Counted from the stretch's first letter, positions 7,885-17,649 are shown. The stretch is 44,826 bases of DNA from Chitinophaga pinensis (GCA_945888525.1 CAMDAF010000019.1:1-44826); one strand, 5' to 3'. Notes: a model not told the origin generated them from the sequence alone. Translations and numbers: made by a program.

Positions 7885-9153
7885 ATGAAGCCTAAGCACA
7901 ATTTTATTGAAGAACTTCGTTGGAGAAATATGATACAGGACGTTATGCCTGGAACTGAAGATTTGTTAAACAGTAAAATCGTGAAGGGTTATATTGGTTT
8001 TGACCCAACTGCAGACTCCTTGGGCGTTGGCAATATGGTTCAAATAATGACTCTGTTGCATTTTCAAAGAGCAGGTCATAAGCCTATTGCATTGGTTGGA
8101 GGGGCTACAGGAATGGTTGGTGACCCGAGTGGAAAAAGCGCAGAGCGCAATCTGTTAAACGAAGACGTTTTAAACCATAACTTGGCTTGTCAGAAGGCAC
8201 AGTTGCAAAAGTTTTTAGATTTTGATTGTGGAGAAAACAGTGCAGAAATCGTCAACAATTATGATTGGTTCAAGCAGTTTTCTTTTTTGGACTTCATTAG
8301 AGATGTTGGCAAACACATTACAGTAAATTACATGATGTCAAAGGACAGTGTGAAAAACCGTTTGGAAAATGGTATGTCATTTACTGAGTTCAGTTATCAG
8401 TTGGTTCAAGGCTATGACTTTTATTATCTCAACAAGAACCAAAACGTTCAACTTCAAATGGGAGGAAGTGACCAATGGGGGAATATTGTAACGGGTACAG
8501 AATTAATTAGACGCATCGATGGTGGAGAGGCGTTTGCGTTAACAACTCCCTTGATTAAAAAATCTGATGGCACTAAATTCGGGAAGTCAGAAGGTGGAAA
8601 TATTTGGCTAGATCCAAAAAGGACCAGCCCTTATGCATTTTATCAATTTTGGTTGAGATCAAGTGACGATGATGTTCAGAATTACATTAGAATTTTTAGT
8701 TTAAGAACAAGAGAAGAAATTGAATCTATTGAGAAGCATTTGTTGCAAAAAGAACTAGCCAAAGAGGTTACTATTCGTGTTCACGGTGAGGAGGCTTATA
8801 ATAATGCTGTTCGTGCAAGTGAGATTTTGTTTGGAAAAGGAACTACAGAAGAACTTGAAACAATTGACGAAGAAACTCTATTGTCGGCAATGGATGGTGT
8901 GCCACAAGCCTTGTTAAGCTTAAATGACATTAAAAACGGAATTCCAATTGTGGATTTTCTAAGTGAAAAAATTAACCTCTTACCAAGTAAAACTGAAGCA
9001 AAGAAAATGCTGCAAGGAAATGGGATAAGCATTAATAAAAACAAAGTAAGCGATTTGGAATATACCATCTCAGAAAAGGACTTAATCAAAGGCAAATATA
9101 TATTGGCACAAAAAGGTAAAAAAGACTATTGTTTAGTCTTAATCAATCAATAA
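7885..9153 (+). CDS. tyrS: Tyrosyl-tRNA synthetase
   Basis: Charges tRNA-Tyr. With the start at 7885 it has 422 residues, normal for the bacterial type. It shows GFDPTADS (38-45), the [17 protein letters not shown] block, [10 protein letters not shown], and the KMSKS equivalent KFGKS (231-235), with a C-terminal S4-like RNA-binding domain (about 350-422). The HIGH motif reads GVGN (47-50), without the first His. A longer frame from 7810 would add 25 residues unlike any TyrRS and would begin upstream of the likely transcription start. pepA follows after 13 bases. Confidence 0.97.
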   Translation: MKPKHNFIEELRWRNMIQDVMPGTEDLLNSKIVKGYIGFDPTADSLGVGNMVQIMTLLHFQRAGHKPIALVGGATGMVGDPSGKSAERNLLNEDVLNHNLACQKAQLQKFLDFDCGENSAEIVNNYDWFKQFSFLDFIRDVGKHITVNYMMSKDSVKNRLENGMSFTEFSYQLVQGYDFYYLNKNQNVQLQMGGSDQWGNIVTGTELIRRIDGGEAFALTTPLIKKSDGTKFGKSEGGNIWLDPKRTSPYAFYQFWLRSSDDDVQNYIRIFSLRTREEIESIEKHLLQKELAKEVTIRVHGEEAYNNAVRASEILFGKGTTEELETIDEETLLSAMDGVPQALLSLNDIKNGIPIVDFLSEKINLLPSKTEAKKMLQGNGISINKNKVSDLEYTISEKDLIKGKYILAQKGKKDYCLVLINQ

Positions 9154-9166
9154 AAATAAAAAATCC

Positions 9167-10603
9167 ATGAAGTTTATAAAATCAGTAAGTAAGCCGTCAG
9201 ATAATGATCAAATGATTGTTATTTTAGATGCCAGCAAATTTAAAAAATCAACTTTTTTAGACAAGTCAGAAAATGAAGCAGTGCTTGCAGCGATTGAATC
9301 AAAAAGACCAATGATTCAATTTAATTCAGGGTTGATTTTGAAACTGGTTTTGCCAGTTTATGATACTGCCGGTTGGGAATTAAGTGAAAAGCTTAGAAAG
9401 ATGGGCGCTAAGTTTTGTGCTATTTTGAATGAGCACAAAGCAAAACATGCTTGTATTGTCTCTTTCGACAAACATTTGGCTTTGGCTATGTCGGAAGGCA
9501 TTATGCTTTCGAATTATCAGTTTTTGAAATATTTTACGGACAAAAAGAAAAGATCTAATAGCCTGCAAAACGTTCACGTATTAGCGGACACTGTTGAGGC
9601 GAAAGATTTAGAATATATAAATGCGGTTATTGATTCTACCTATATAGCGAGGGATTTAGTTAACGAGCCACATAGTTTTTTAAACGCAATTCAATTGTCT
9701 GAGGAGTTTAAAAAAATAGGCAAGGAAGCAGGATTTAATGTTGAAGTTTGGAATGAATCTAGAATTGCTGCTCAAAAAATGGGTGGTCTTTTAGCGGTAA
9801 ACAAAGGGAGTAAAATACCGCCAACATTTAACATCATGGAATATAAACCTAAAAATGCCAGCAATAAGAAGCCGATAGTTTTGGTTGGTAAAGGGGTGGT
9901 TTATGATACCGGTGGCTTGAGCCTAAAGCCAACGCCTATGAGTATGGACCATATGAAATGTGATATGGCAGGAAGTGCAGTTGTTGTTTCTGTTTTAAGT
10001 GCAGTAGCAAAATTAGGACTTCCAATTCATGTTATTGGTTTGGTGCCTGCAACAGATAATTGGATTGGTGAAAATAGCTATGCCCCTGGCGATGTTATAA
10101 CGATGTACAGCGGCACAACTGTGGAAGTTTTAAACACCGATGCAGAAGGACGTTTGGTTTTGGCTGATGCTTTGCATTTTGCGAAAAAATTAAATCCAAT
10201 GTTGGTGTGTGATTTTGCAACCTTGACTGGCGCAGCAGTTAGAGCTATTGGACCCTATGCAACTGCATTTATGGGCAATGCTGACGATAAATTAAAACAA
10301 TCTGTGTTTGAAAGTAGTTATTCTGTTTTCGAACGCTTGGTTGAATTTCCTTTATGGTCTGAGTATGCGGACGAGTTAAAATCTGAAATTGCAGATATGA
10401 GTAATTTGGGTAAAGGCGAAGGTGGTCAAATTAGCGCGGCTAAATTTTTAGAGCATTTTACAGACTACCCTTGGATGCACTTTGATATTGCCGGCCCTGC
10501 TTTCAACCACGCAGCTGATTCATATAAGCCAAAAGGTGGAACGGGTGTTGGGGTAAGGCTAATGATAGATTTCTTAATGAAGCAAAGTCAAAATGCAAAG
10601 TAA
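9167..10603 (+). CDS. pepA: Leucyl aminopeptidase, M17 family
   Basis: Cytoplasmic two-metal aminopeptidase that releases N-terminal residues from peptides. 478 residues: a variable N-terminal domain (1-160) and a catalytic domain with VGKGVVYDTGGLSLKP near 241-256, MKCDMAG, and NTDAEGRLVLADAL with the metal-binding Asp and Glu residues. Usual homologues read TFDSGG where this has VYDTGG, a conservative change next to the metal ligands. It follows tyrS closely and overlaps pdxA by 11 bases or ends 1 base before it, depending on the pdxA start. Confidence 0.95.
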   Translation: MKFIKSVSKPSDNDQMIVILDASKFKKSTFLDKSENEAVLAAIESKRPMIQFNSGLILKLVLPVYDTAGWELSEKLRKMGAKFCAILNEHKAKHACIVSFDKHLALAMSEGIMLSNYQFLKYFTDKKKRSNSLQNVHVLADTVEAKDLEYINAVIDSTYIARDLVNEPHSFLNAIQLSEEFKKIGKEAGFNVEVWNESRIAAQKMGGLLAVNKGSKIPPTFNIMEYKPKNASNKKPIVLVGKGVVYDTGGLSLKPTPMSMDHMKCDMAGSAVVVSVLSAVAKLGLPIHVIGLVPATDNWIGENSYAPGDVITMYSGTTVEVLNTDAEGRLVLADALHFAKKLNPMLVCDFATLTGAAVRAIGPYATAFMGNADDKLKQSVFESSYSVFERLVEFPLWSEYADELKSEIADMSNLGKGEGGQISAAKFLEHFTDYPWMHFDIAGPAFNHAADSYKPKGGTGVGVRLMIDFLMKQSQNAK

Positions 10604-10604
10604 T

Positions 10605-11669
10605 ATGAAAAAACCAATAATAGGTATAAGTCAAGGTGATCCGAATGGTGTTGGTTTGGAAGTTATAATAAAAGCTTTTGAGCATTTTATGTTATTTGAT
10701 CATTGCATTCCTGTATTGTATGCAAACCCGAAGTCATTTGCATTTTGCAAAAAAAATCTTGGACTTGAAGAACCTTCTTATGTTTTAATAAAAGATGTTT
10801 CTGAGGCCAAAGAAGACCAATTGAATTTAATTGCAAGCAGCAACGAAATTTTTGAAGTTCAATATGGTGTCCAATCAGATAAAGCCGGTGCTGAGGCATT
10901 GCTTGCTATTGACAGAATGCTGCAAGATGCCAAGGCGAATAAATTGGATGCAATGGTTACAGCTCCAGTAGACAAATCAAGCATCAAAACTGCCAGTGGA
11001 TTTACTGGTCACACCTCCCATATAACAGCCGCTTTGGGTGTAGAGGAATCATTAATGGTGCTCTACAATGACAATATCCGTGTTGGTCTTTTAACTGAGC
11101 ATTTGCCATTAAACCAAGTTGCCTCAGCTGTTAAGAAAGAACTTATTTTGTCCAAACTTAAGGTGGCAAATGAAAGCCTCAAACGCGATTTTGGTATCGT
11201 TAAACCTAAAATTGCCATCTTAGGACTTAATCCTCATAATGGCGATAAAGGAGCTATTGGTTCTGAGGAAAAGGATACAATTATACCTGCAATAGAGGAA
11301 GCTAAATCAAAAAATATTTTTTGTTTTGGACCCTACAGCGCGGATGGTTTTTTTGGAATGAAATCTTATCATAATTTTGACTTGGTTCTTGCAATGTACC
11401 ACGACCAGGGTCTAATTCCTTTTAAATCCATTGCATTTGAAGATGGCGTGAATTATACCGCAGGTTTGCCTGTTTTGAGAACCAGCCCTGACCACGGTAC
11501 TGCTTATGATATTGCCGGAAAAGGAATTGCCTCCCAACTAAGTTTTACCAATGCAGTATTTGCAGCAATTGATATTTATAAACAAAGAAATAATATTGAT
11601 ACTTTAAAAACAAATCCATTAGGATTTAGTGAATTAAGAAGAGAGCGTTTTAGATTGGAGCAAGGTTAA
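10605..11669 (+). CDS. pdxA: 4-hydroxythreonine-4-phosphate dehydrogenase
   Basis: Oxidises 4-phosphohydroxy-L-threonine in the DXP-dependent pyridoxal phosphate pathway. The start at 10605 gives 354 residues beginning MKKPIIGISQGDPNGVG, the family N-terminus; an ATG at 10593 would add MQSN and overlap pepA. The metal-binding histidines appear in TGHTSHI, GLNPHNGDKG and MYHDQGLIPFK, and the C-terminal block RTSPDHGTAYDIAGKG is intact. It probably shares a transcript with tyrS and pepA. Confidence 0.95.
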   Translation: MKKPIIGISQGDPNGVGLEVIIKAFEHFMLFDHCIPVLYANPKSFAFCKKNLGLEEPSYVLIKDVSEAKEDQLNLIASSNEIFEVQYGVQSDKAGAEALLAIDRMLQDAKANKLDAMVTAPVDKSSIKTASGFTGHTSHITAALGVEESLMVLYNDNIRVGLLTEHLPLNQVASAVKKELILSKLKVANESLKRDFGIVKPKIAILGLNPHNGDKGAIGSEEKDTIIPAIEEAKSKNIFCFGPYSADGFFGMKSYHNFDLVLAMYHDQGLIPFKSIAFEDGVNYTAGLPVLRTSPDHGTAYDIAGKGIASQLSFTNAVFAAIDIYKQRNNIDTLKTNPLGFSELRRERFRLEQG

Positions 11670-11737
11670 GAAACCTCCGAATAAGTGCTGTTTTGAGCTG
11701 TATTTAATCTCTAATTTTAAATTTTAACTAAAACAAT

Positions 11738-13777
11738 ATGTCTAAATTTGAGATACAATCGCCATTTCAACCAACAGGTGATCAACCTGCGGCTATTAAA
11801 TTGCTGGTTAAAGGTTTAGAACAAGGCGCTCATGCACAAACTTTACTCGGGGTTACAGGTAGTGGTAAGACATTTACCGTTGCTAACGTTATTCAAGAAG
11901 TACAAAGGCCAATTTTGGTGTTAAGCCACAATAAAACATTGGTGGCTCAACTTTACAGTGAGTTTAGTAATTTCTTTCCAAACAATGCTGTTGAATATTT
12001 CGTAAGCTACTACGATTATTACCAACCAGAAGCCTTCATTCCAAGCACTGGAACTTATATAGAAAAAGACTTAGCCATAAACGAGGAGATAGAAAAGATG
12101 CGTCTTAAGACTATTTCGACTTTATTGAGCGGTCGTCGAGATGTGATTATAGTGGCATCGGTAAGTTGTATATATGGTGCAGGAAATCCTTCTGATTATG
12201 AAAACAGCATTATACGGGTCAACAAAGGCCAAATTATAGCTAGAAATGCATTTTTGCATGAATTGGTGAATAGTTTGTACAGCCGCACAACCGATGAATT
12301 TAAAAGAGGTAATTTTAGGGTAAAGGGCGATGTTGTTGATGTGTATTTGGCCTATAATGATTTTGCCTATAGGATTTCATTTTTTGGCAATGAGATTGAA
12401 GAGATACAATCATTTGATCCTTCAAATGGTCAAATTTTGAACACCTTTAGCGATGTTGCCATCTATCCTGCCAATATATATGTTTCACCAAAAGAACGCT
12501 TGCATCAGGCCATTTATGAAATTCAGGATGACTTGGTGCTGCAAATGGAATACTTCAAGTCACAGGGTAAAAATCTGGAAGCAAAACGTCTTGAAGAACG
12601 GGTTAATTTTGATTTGGAAATGATGCGCGAGCTTGGTTATTGCAGTGGTATTGAAAATTACAGCCGTTATATGGATAGGCGCCAGACTGGCGAAAGACCA
12701 TTTTGCTTATTGGATTATTTTCCAAAAGATTTTCTATTAATTGTTGATGAGAGCCATGTCAGTATGCCTCAAATTAAGGCGATGTATGGCGGAGATAGAG
12801 CGCGTAAAATTAATCTGGTCGATTATGGATTTAGGTTGCCGGCAGCTATGGACAACCGACCATTAAAATGGGAAGAGTTTATCGGCATGATCAACCAAGT
12901 TATTTATGTCAGTGCAACGCCATCAAATTTTGAAATTCAAGAGTCAGAAGGCGTTGTGGTTGAGCAGTTAATAAGGCCTACTGGTTTGTTAGATCCTATA
13001 ATAGAAGTTAGGCCATGCACAAATCAGGTGGATGATTTGTTGGATGAAGTTGATGAACGGGTTAAGCGGGGAGAGCGGGTATTGGTAACCACATTAACCA
13101 AGCGAATGAGTGAAGAACTTGCTAAATATATGAGCAAATTGGGCATCAAATGTCAATACATTCACAGCGAGGTTAAGACCATAGATAGGGTTGAAATTCT
13201 TAGAAATTTAAGACTAGGGGTTATTGATGTGCTTATAGGAATCAATTTGTTAAGGGAGGGTCTTGATTTGCCGGAGGTAAGTTTTGTTGCCATATTGGAT
13301 GCCGATAAAGAGGGCTTTTTAAGGAGTGTGACCAGTTTGGTTCAAACCATTGGTCGTGCCGCAAGAAATGAAAATGGTAAAGTCATTATGTATGCCGATC
13401 GAATGACAGAAAGTATGCGTAAAACCATTGAGGAAACAGAGAGAAGGCGTGAAAAGCAAATGGCCTACAACACACTTCATGGAATTACGCCAACATCAGT
13501 GGTCAAATCAATTGATCAAATTATGAAGGAGACCAGTGTTGCAGATGCCAAGAAGGTTGAAGACCACTTTGCCTATGCGCAAGCAAAAAATCAATTTGAT
13601 CAAGCGGCAGATCCTATTTTCGAATACACAGATAAAGCGGGAATCGAAAAAGCAATTAAAGAAACAGAACGCTCAATGAACCGTGCGGCAAAAGATATGG
13701 AGTTTATTGAAGCTGCTAGGTTCCGAGACCAAATTGAAGTTTTGAAAAAACAATTGAAAAAAATCAGTGTCCATTAA
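11738..13777 (+). CDS. uvrB: Excinuclease ABC subunit B
   Basis: Damage-verifying helicase-like subunit of nucleotide excision repair. 679 residues, full length. Walker A GVTGSGKT is near 38-45, the beta-hairpin YYDYYQPEAFIP near 91-102, DESHV (Walker B) near 338, the VYVSATPS motif, and helicase motif VI with QTIGRAARN. A UVR motif (about 635-672) at the C-terminus binds UvrC. It lies 68 bases after pdxA; a weak promoter-like pair (TTTG at 11692, TAATTTTA at 11712) has a 16-base spacer, so I do not list it. Confidence 0.97.
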   Translation: MSKFEIQSPFQPTGDQPAAIKLLVKGLEQGAHAQTLLGVTGSGKTFTVANVIQEVQRPILVLSHNKTLVAQLYSEFSNFFPNNAVEYFVSYYDYYQPEAFIPSTGTYIEKDLAINEEIEKMRLKTISTLLSGRRDVIIVASVSCIYGAGNPSDYENSIIRVNKGQIIARNAFLHELVNSLYSRTTDEFKRGNFRVKGDVVDVYLAYNDFAYRISFFGNEIEEIQSFDPSNGQILNTFSDVAIYPANIYVSPKERLHQAIYEIQDDLVLQMEYFKSQGKNLEAKRLEERVNFDLEMMRELGYCSGIENYSRYMDRRQTGERPFCLLDYFPKDFLLIVDESHVSMPQIKAMYGGDRARKINLVDYGFRLPAAMDNRPLKWEEFIGMINQVIYVSATPSNFEIQESEGVVVEQLIRPTGLLDPIIEVRPCTNQVDDLLDEVDERVKRGERVLVTTLTKRMSEELAKYMSKLGIKCQYIHSEVKTIDRVEILRNLRLGVIDVLIGINLLREGLDLPEVSFVAILDADKEGFLRSVTSLVQTIGRAARNENGKVIMYADRMTESMRKTIEETERRREKQMAYNTLHGITPTSVVKSIDQIMKETSVADAKKVEDHFAYAQAKNQFDQAADPIFEYTDKAGIEKAIKETERSMNRAAKDMEFIEAARFRDQIEVLKKQLKKISVH

Positions 13778-13827
13778 AAATAAAGTTAAAAATTCCTTTG
13801 GCATGATTTGTGTAAATATCTAATCAA

Positions 13828-14205
13828 ATGGTAAAAAGTTTTATAATCATCGCAATTGCTTTATTGGGTTCAAATGCCGTAAAAGCTGCAAATGAAAGTT
13901 CCCGCGTTGCCCAGGCGATACAAACTGCAAATACTGCAGAGTTGGTGAATATGTTTAACTCTAGTATTGAATTGTTGACGCCCTCTTCTTCTGGTATTTC
14001 AACCAAAGAACAAGCAAAAATAGTATTGGATAATTTTTTCAAAAACAATACACCGCTTAAAGCGACTGTAACCCATGAGACCTCCGGAACCACAAACACA
14101 ATGTTTGTTATTAGTTTAACCACAAAGACCGGAACTTACCGTGTTTCTGTTGTTGGAAGTCTAAAAGGAGGAACATTTTTAATCAACGAATTTAAAATTG
14201 TATAA
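13828..14205 (+). CDS. DUF4783 secreted protein
   Basis: 125 residues with a signal peptide (1-20, ending VKAA) and a small alpha/beta domain that resembles a nuclear transport factor 2 (NTF2)-like fold: a helix with ELVNMFNSSIEL, a helix with KEQAKIVLDNFFKNN, then beta strands ending FLINEFKIV. This pattern matches DUF4783 in Bacteroidota, whose function is unknown. It stands before nadC, an order I recall from other Bacteroidota. A strong hairpin terminator follows it. Confidence 0.8.
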   Translation: MVKSFIIIAIALLGSNAVKAANESSRVAQAIQTANTAELVNMFNSSIELLTPSSSGISTKEQAKIVLDNFFKNNTPLKATVTHETSGTTNTMFVISLTTKTGTYRVSVVGSLKGGTFLINEFKIV

Positions 14206-14232
14206 AAAGAATAATTCTAAAATCAATATTTG

Positions 14233-14265
14233 AAAAGTACTGCGTTAATTTGCAGTACTTTTTTT
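14233..14265 (+). terminator. Hairpin terminator after the DUF4783 gene, abutting nadC
   Basis: Inverted repeat with an 11-bp stem (14233-14243 with 14252-14262), core AAGTACTGC/GCAGTACTT, loop of 8 bases, and a run of seven T ending one base before the nadC ATG at 14266. The loop contains TTAATTTG, close to a -7 element, so the same bases may both end one transcript and start the next. Confidence 0.75.
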
Positions 14266-15132
14266 ATGAATACAAATTTCAAGGATATAAGCGATTCTGC
14301 TGAGGTGCTTCAGATAATTGAACAAGCCTTAAGAGAGGACATTGGCAATGGCGATCATTCATCACTTTCATGCATAGATAAGGATAGGATTTCTCAAGCA
14401 CGCCTGATTTTCAAGGACAATGGCATTGCTGCGGGTTTGAATATTGCCTATAAAATCTTAAGAATGAACGATCCTAATTGCACAATAAACACATATTACA
14501 AGGATGGTGATTATTTAAAAAAAGGGGAAATTGCTTTTGAGGTGCTAGGCAATGCTCAGGCATTATTAAAAAGTGAACGCTTGCTGTTAAATATTTTACA
14601 AAGATTAAGCGGTATAGCAACTGTTGCCAATATGGCTGCTGAAAAAATAAAAGAATACCATACCAAGGTGCTGGATACAAGAAAAACGACTCCGAATTTG
14701 AGGGTTCTTGAAAAATGGGCAGTTTTAGTAGGCGGCGGAATGAACCATAGGTTTGGCTTGTTTGATATGGTTATGTTAAAGGATAACCATATCGATGTTG
14801 CGGGTGGAATAGTGCCAGCAATTGAAAAAGCAAAGCAGTACTTACTGGAAAATAATTTAGATTTGGGTATTGAAGTAGAAACACGCAACATAGAGGAGGT
14901 AAAGCAAGCATTAAGCATATTGCCAATTCAAAGAATTATGTTGGATAATTTTAGCCCTGAATTGGTGAAAGAGGCAGTTCAGATTATCAATGGACAATGC
15001 GAAACAGAAGCCTCAGGTGGCATAACTCTAGACAATATTGTTGACTATGCTGCTGCTGGTGCTGATTTTATATCATTGGGCATGTTAACCCATTCGGTCA
15101 GAAGCCTTGACATTAGTTTTAAAATTAAATAA
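14266..15132 (+). CDS. nadC: Nicotinate-nucleotide pyrophosphorylase (carboxylating)
   Basis: Converts quinolinate and PRPP to nicotinate mononucleotide in NAD synthesis. From the ATG at 14266 it has 288 residues. It contains ALREDIGNGDHSS near the N-terminus, KSERLLLNILQRLSGIAT, DTRKTTPNLRVLEKWAV, GGGMNHRFGLFDMVMLKDNH, and the C-terminal ASGGITLDN and GADFISLGMLTHS. A longer frame from a TTG at 14230 runs through the terminator hairpin and is not used. Other NAD genes (nadA, nadB) are not nearby. Confidence 0.95.
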   Translation: MNTNFKDISDSAEVLQIIEQALREDIGNGDHSSLSCIDKDRISQARLIFKDNGIAAGLNIAYKILRMNDPNCTINTYYKDGDYLKKGEIAFEVLGNAQALLKSERLLLNILQRLSGIATVANMAAEKIKEYHTKVLDTRKTTPNLRVLEKWAVLVGGGMNHRFGLFDMVMLKDNHIDVAGGIVPAIEKAKQYLLENNLDLGIEVETRNIEEVKQALSILPIQRIMLDNFSPELVKEAVQIINGQCETEASGGITLDNIVDYAAAGADFISLGMLTHSVRSLDISFKIK

Positions 15133-15150
15133 ATATTATTTAAATATTAG

Positions 15151-15158
15151 TAACTTTG
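15151..15158 (+). promoter_or_regulatory. -7 element of the T9SS-sorted gene
   Basis: TAACTTTG, a full TAnnTTTG, ends only 4 bases before the ATG at 15163. The mRNA would have little or no leader. No TTTG is seen 19 bases upstream. Confidence 0.5.
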
Positions 15159-15162
15159 CCAT

Positions 15163-15849
15163 ATGTTTAGAAAAATTACGCTAATTATTATTGCTCTAGT
15201 TGGATTGAATGCAAATGCTCAATTCACAATTGATGAGGACACCTTGTATGCTTTTGGTTTTGTAGGGGCTACTTCTGCCGATTTTTCGGATATCTATGCA
15301 CACACAGTTATTAGAAGCAAGGCGCCTTCACCTGAGACAATAAAATGGAATAGATTTAATGTTGTTTTGCCAAGTGCAGAGTGGTCAACAGGCATATGTG
15401 ATATTTTGTCTTGCAGAGGTCCAGAAATTGGCAGCGATTCTTTTACATTTAACAAAGCTGGAGATACTGGTATTTTGTCGTTCCATTGTTATGCAAAGAA
15501 CATCAGAGGAAATGGTTCATTTACGGTTCGTTTTGCGCGAGCAAATAATCCATTGGATTTTAAAGATGTTTACATCAATGTTCAAGGATGGGCTCCAACA
15601 GGCGTTTCAAGCAGCATGCGCACCCTAATCAATGTATATCCTAACCCTGTAAATGATTATGTAAATATTAATAACCCACTTATTGGTAAAGCTGATTTGA
15701 AAGTTTACAATGCACAAGGTCAGATAGTATATGAGTCAGGTTTTGACCACAACGCTAGAGTAGATGTGAGTAGTTTTTCTTCAGGTTTATACACCATAGT
15801 GGTTCAAGGTGAAAAAGGTTCAACAAGCACTACATTTGTTAAATCATAA
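15163..15849 (+). CDS. Secreted protein with T9SS type A sorting domain
   Basis: 228 residues: signal peptide (1-19, ending NANAQ), a beta-sandwich-like middle (about 25-140) of no family I recognise, and a C-terminal Por secretion domain (about 152-228) with YPNPVNDYVNI, LKVYNAQGQIVYE and DVSSFSSGLYTIVV. The C-terminal domain directs export by type IX secretion and is usually removed at the cell surface. The middle has two Cys about five residues apart near residue 80, possibly a disulfide. It is followed by a perfect bidirectional terminator. Confidence 0.9.
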   Translation: MFRKITLIIIALVGLNANAQFTIDEDTLYAFGFVGATSADFSDIYAHTVIRSKAPSPETIKWNRFNVVLPSAEWSTGICDILSCRGPEIGSDSFTFNKAGDTGILSFHCYAKNIRGNGSFTVRFARANNPLDFKDVYINVQGWAPTGVSSSMRTLINVYPNPVNDYVNINNPLIGKADLKVYNAQGQIVYESGFDHNARVDVSSFSSGLYTIVVQGEKGSTSTTFVKS

Positions 15850-15869
15850 ATAAATAAAAACGCAGTATA

Positions 15870-15902
15870 AAAAAATCCCGAAACATCGTTTCGGGATTTT
15901 TT
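15870..15902. terminator. Bidirectional hairpin terminator
   Basis: Perfect 15-bp stem (15870-15884 with 15888-15902) with a 3-base loop, core TCCCGAAAC/GTTTCGGGA, flanked by A runs on the left and T runs on the right. It works in both directions for the converging T9SS-sorted gene and obgE. Confidence 0.93.
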
Positions 15903-15920
15903 ATTATATCAATAGAGAGC

Positions 15921-16928
15921 TTAGCTCCATTCTTCTTTTCCGTGTTTGATTTTCTCCCAAAGGGTATCTTTAAGTTCTTGCAGGTTAAGACCTGCCACAG
16001 CAGAAATAAACAACGGTTTCATGCTTTTTAAATCTTTCTTCATTAAACCCATCAACTCATCGTCCATCATATCGCATTTGGTGATTGCAATGACGCGTTC
16101 CTTTTGAAGCAATTCAGGGTTGAAAGCCTTTAATTCATTGAGAAGGATTTTGTATTCTGCTTTAATGTCTTTGCTGTCTGCCGGTATAAGGAATAATAAC
16201 AATGCGTTTCTTTCGATGTGTTTAAGAAATCTATGCCCAAGGCCTTTGCCTTCGTGAGCACCTTCAATGATTCCAGGAATATCGGCCATTACAAACGAAC
16301 GGTAATCGCGGTATTCAACCATACCAAGATTAGGAACTAGAGTGGTAAAAGGGTAATTGGCGATTTTTGGTTTGGCCGCTGACATTACAGAAAGTAATGT
16401 TGATTTTCCGGCATTAGGAAAACCAACCAATCCAACGTCTGCCAAAACTTTTAATTCGAGTATTTTCCAACCTTCAATGCTGTCTTCACCTGGCTGGGCA
16501 TAAGTTGGAGCTTGTTTGGTAGGTGTTTTGAAGTGGGTATTGCCCAATCCGCCGCGTCCACCTTTTAACAGCACCTTTTCTTCGCCATCCTTGGTAATTT
16601 CAAACAATACTTTGCCTGTTACTTCGTCTTTTGCAATGGTTCCTAGCGGAACTTCAATAACTTCGTTTTTGCCAGATGCGCCAGTGCATAAAGCAGATCC
16701 ACCTGGATCGCCATCTTCAGCGTGAACGTGTTTGCGGTATTTTAAATGCAGCAAAGTCCATAATTGGGCATTGCCTCTAAGTTTTATGTCTCCACCCTTT
16801 CCACCATCACCACCATCAGGACCGCCTTGAGGAAGGCCTTTGGCGCGGTGAAAGTGCGCACTTCCTTTGCCACCTTTTCCACTTCGGAAAAAGATTTTTA
16901 CGTAATCTATAAAATTTGAGTCTAGCAT
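15921..16928 (-). CDS. obgE: GTPase ObgE/CgtA
   Basis: Ribosome-associated GTPase needed for 50S assembly and stress control. 335 residues: the glycine-rich Obg fold (1-158), then a G domain with G1 GFPNAGKST (near 168-176), G3 DIPG and G4 TKCD in place of the usual NKxD, followed by SAVAG (G5). It lacks a C-terminal OCT domain, as is usual in this phylum. It lies 27 bases after adk on the same strand and probably shares its promoter. Confidence 0.96.
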   Translation of the reverse strand: MLDSNFIDYVKIFFRSGKGGKGSAHFHRAKGLPQGGPDGGDGGKGGDIKLRGNAQLWTLLHLKYRKHVHAEDGDPGGSALCTGASGKNEVIEVPLGTIAKDEVTGKVLFEITKDGEEKVLLKGGRGGLGNTHFKTPTKQAPTYAQPGEDSIEGWKILELKVLADVGLVGFPNAGKSTLLSVMSAAKPKIANYPFTTLVPNLGMVEYRDYRSFVMADIPGIIEGAHEGKGLGHRFLKHIERNALLLFLIPADSKDIKAEYKILLNELKAFNPELLQKERVIAITKCDMMDDELMGLMKKDLKSMKPLFISAVAGLNLQELKDTLWEKIKHGKEEWS

Positions 16929-16955
16929 GGCTTTACGGAATTAAGTGTTAATCCG

Positions 16956-17534
16956 TTAGTGACTTTGTTCAACAATGATTGATTTAAGTCTATTAAATAT
17001 TTCATCAATACTTCCAACGCCGTCGATGCCGTGGTATTTGTTTTGATTGGCATAATATTCAGCTGCAACAGCTGTTTGTTCGTTGTATACATTGATTCTA
17101 TTTCTAATTATATTCTCGTCTATATCGTCTGCTCTTCCACTGTCTTTGCCTCTTAATAGAAGTCTTTTTGTTAATTCTTCCTCATCTACCATTAGCGCAA
17201 GCATCATACTGATTGAAGTGCCTTTAGATTCTAAAAATTTGTCTAGCGCTTGGGCTTGCGCTGTTGTTCTAGGAAACCCATCAAAAATATAACCTTTTGC
17301 CTCTGGGTGTTTTTCTACTTCTGCTTCAAGCATATTAATGGTAACCTCATCTGGAACCAAATTGCCCTTATCAATGAAAGATTTGGCTAATTTGCCGAGG
17401 TCAGTTTCGTTTTTTATGTTAAATCTAAAAATATCACCGGTAGATAAATGCACCAAATTAAAAGTGTCTACAAGTTTTTGAGATTGAGTTCCTTTTCCTG
17501 CGCCTGGGGGTCCAAATAAAACGATATTTAACAT
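16956..17534 (-). CDS. adk: Adenylate kinase
   Basis: Interconverts ATP, AMP and ADP. The ATG at 17534 gives 192 residues starting MLNIVLFGPPGAGKGTQ, with the P-loop at 8-16, FDGFPRT, and a short LID region around RGKDSGRADD without zinc cysteines. A longer open frame to 17642 is rejected, because a -7 element lies inside it at 17569-17576 and the extra 36 residues do not resemble Adk. It is divergent from wecB. Confidence 0.96.
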   Translation of the reverse strand: MLNIVLFGPPGAGKGTQSQKLVDTFNLVHLSTGDIFRFNIKNETDLGKLAKSFIDKGNLVPDEVTINMLEAEVEKHPEAKGYIFDGFPRTTAQAQALDKFLESKGTSISMMLALMVDEEELTKRLLLRGKDSGRADDIDENIIRNRINVYNEQTAVAAEYYANQNKYHGIDGVGSIDEIFNRLKSIIVEQSH

Positions 17535-17568
17535 TTTTTTATAGATAATTGTTAAGTCTTCTAACGTG

Positions 17569-17576
17569 CAAAGGTA
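17569..17576 (-). promoter_or_regulatory. -7 element of adk-obgE
   Basis: Minus-strand TACCTTTG, a full TAnnTTTG, 34 bases before the adk ATG, giving a leader near 29 bases. The -33 box is weak. Confidence 0.6.
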
Positions 17577-17649
17577 CTGCCTTAAACTGAATATTGTATA
17601 TTTAAAGACATATTTACTTAATTTCGCAGCGAAAAAAAACATTTATCTT

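Noticed and set aside
17535-17642. Extension of adk by 36 residues from 17642.
   Set aside because: The adk promoter lies inside it and the family N-terminus begins at 17534.
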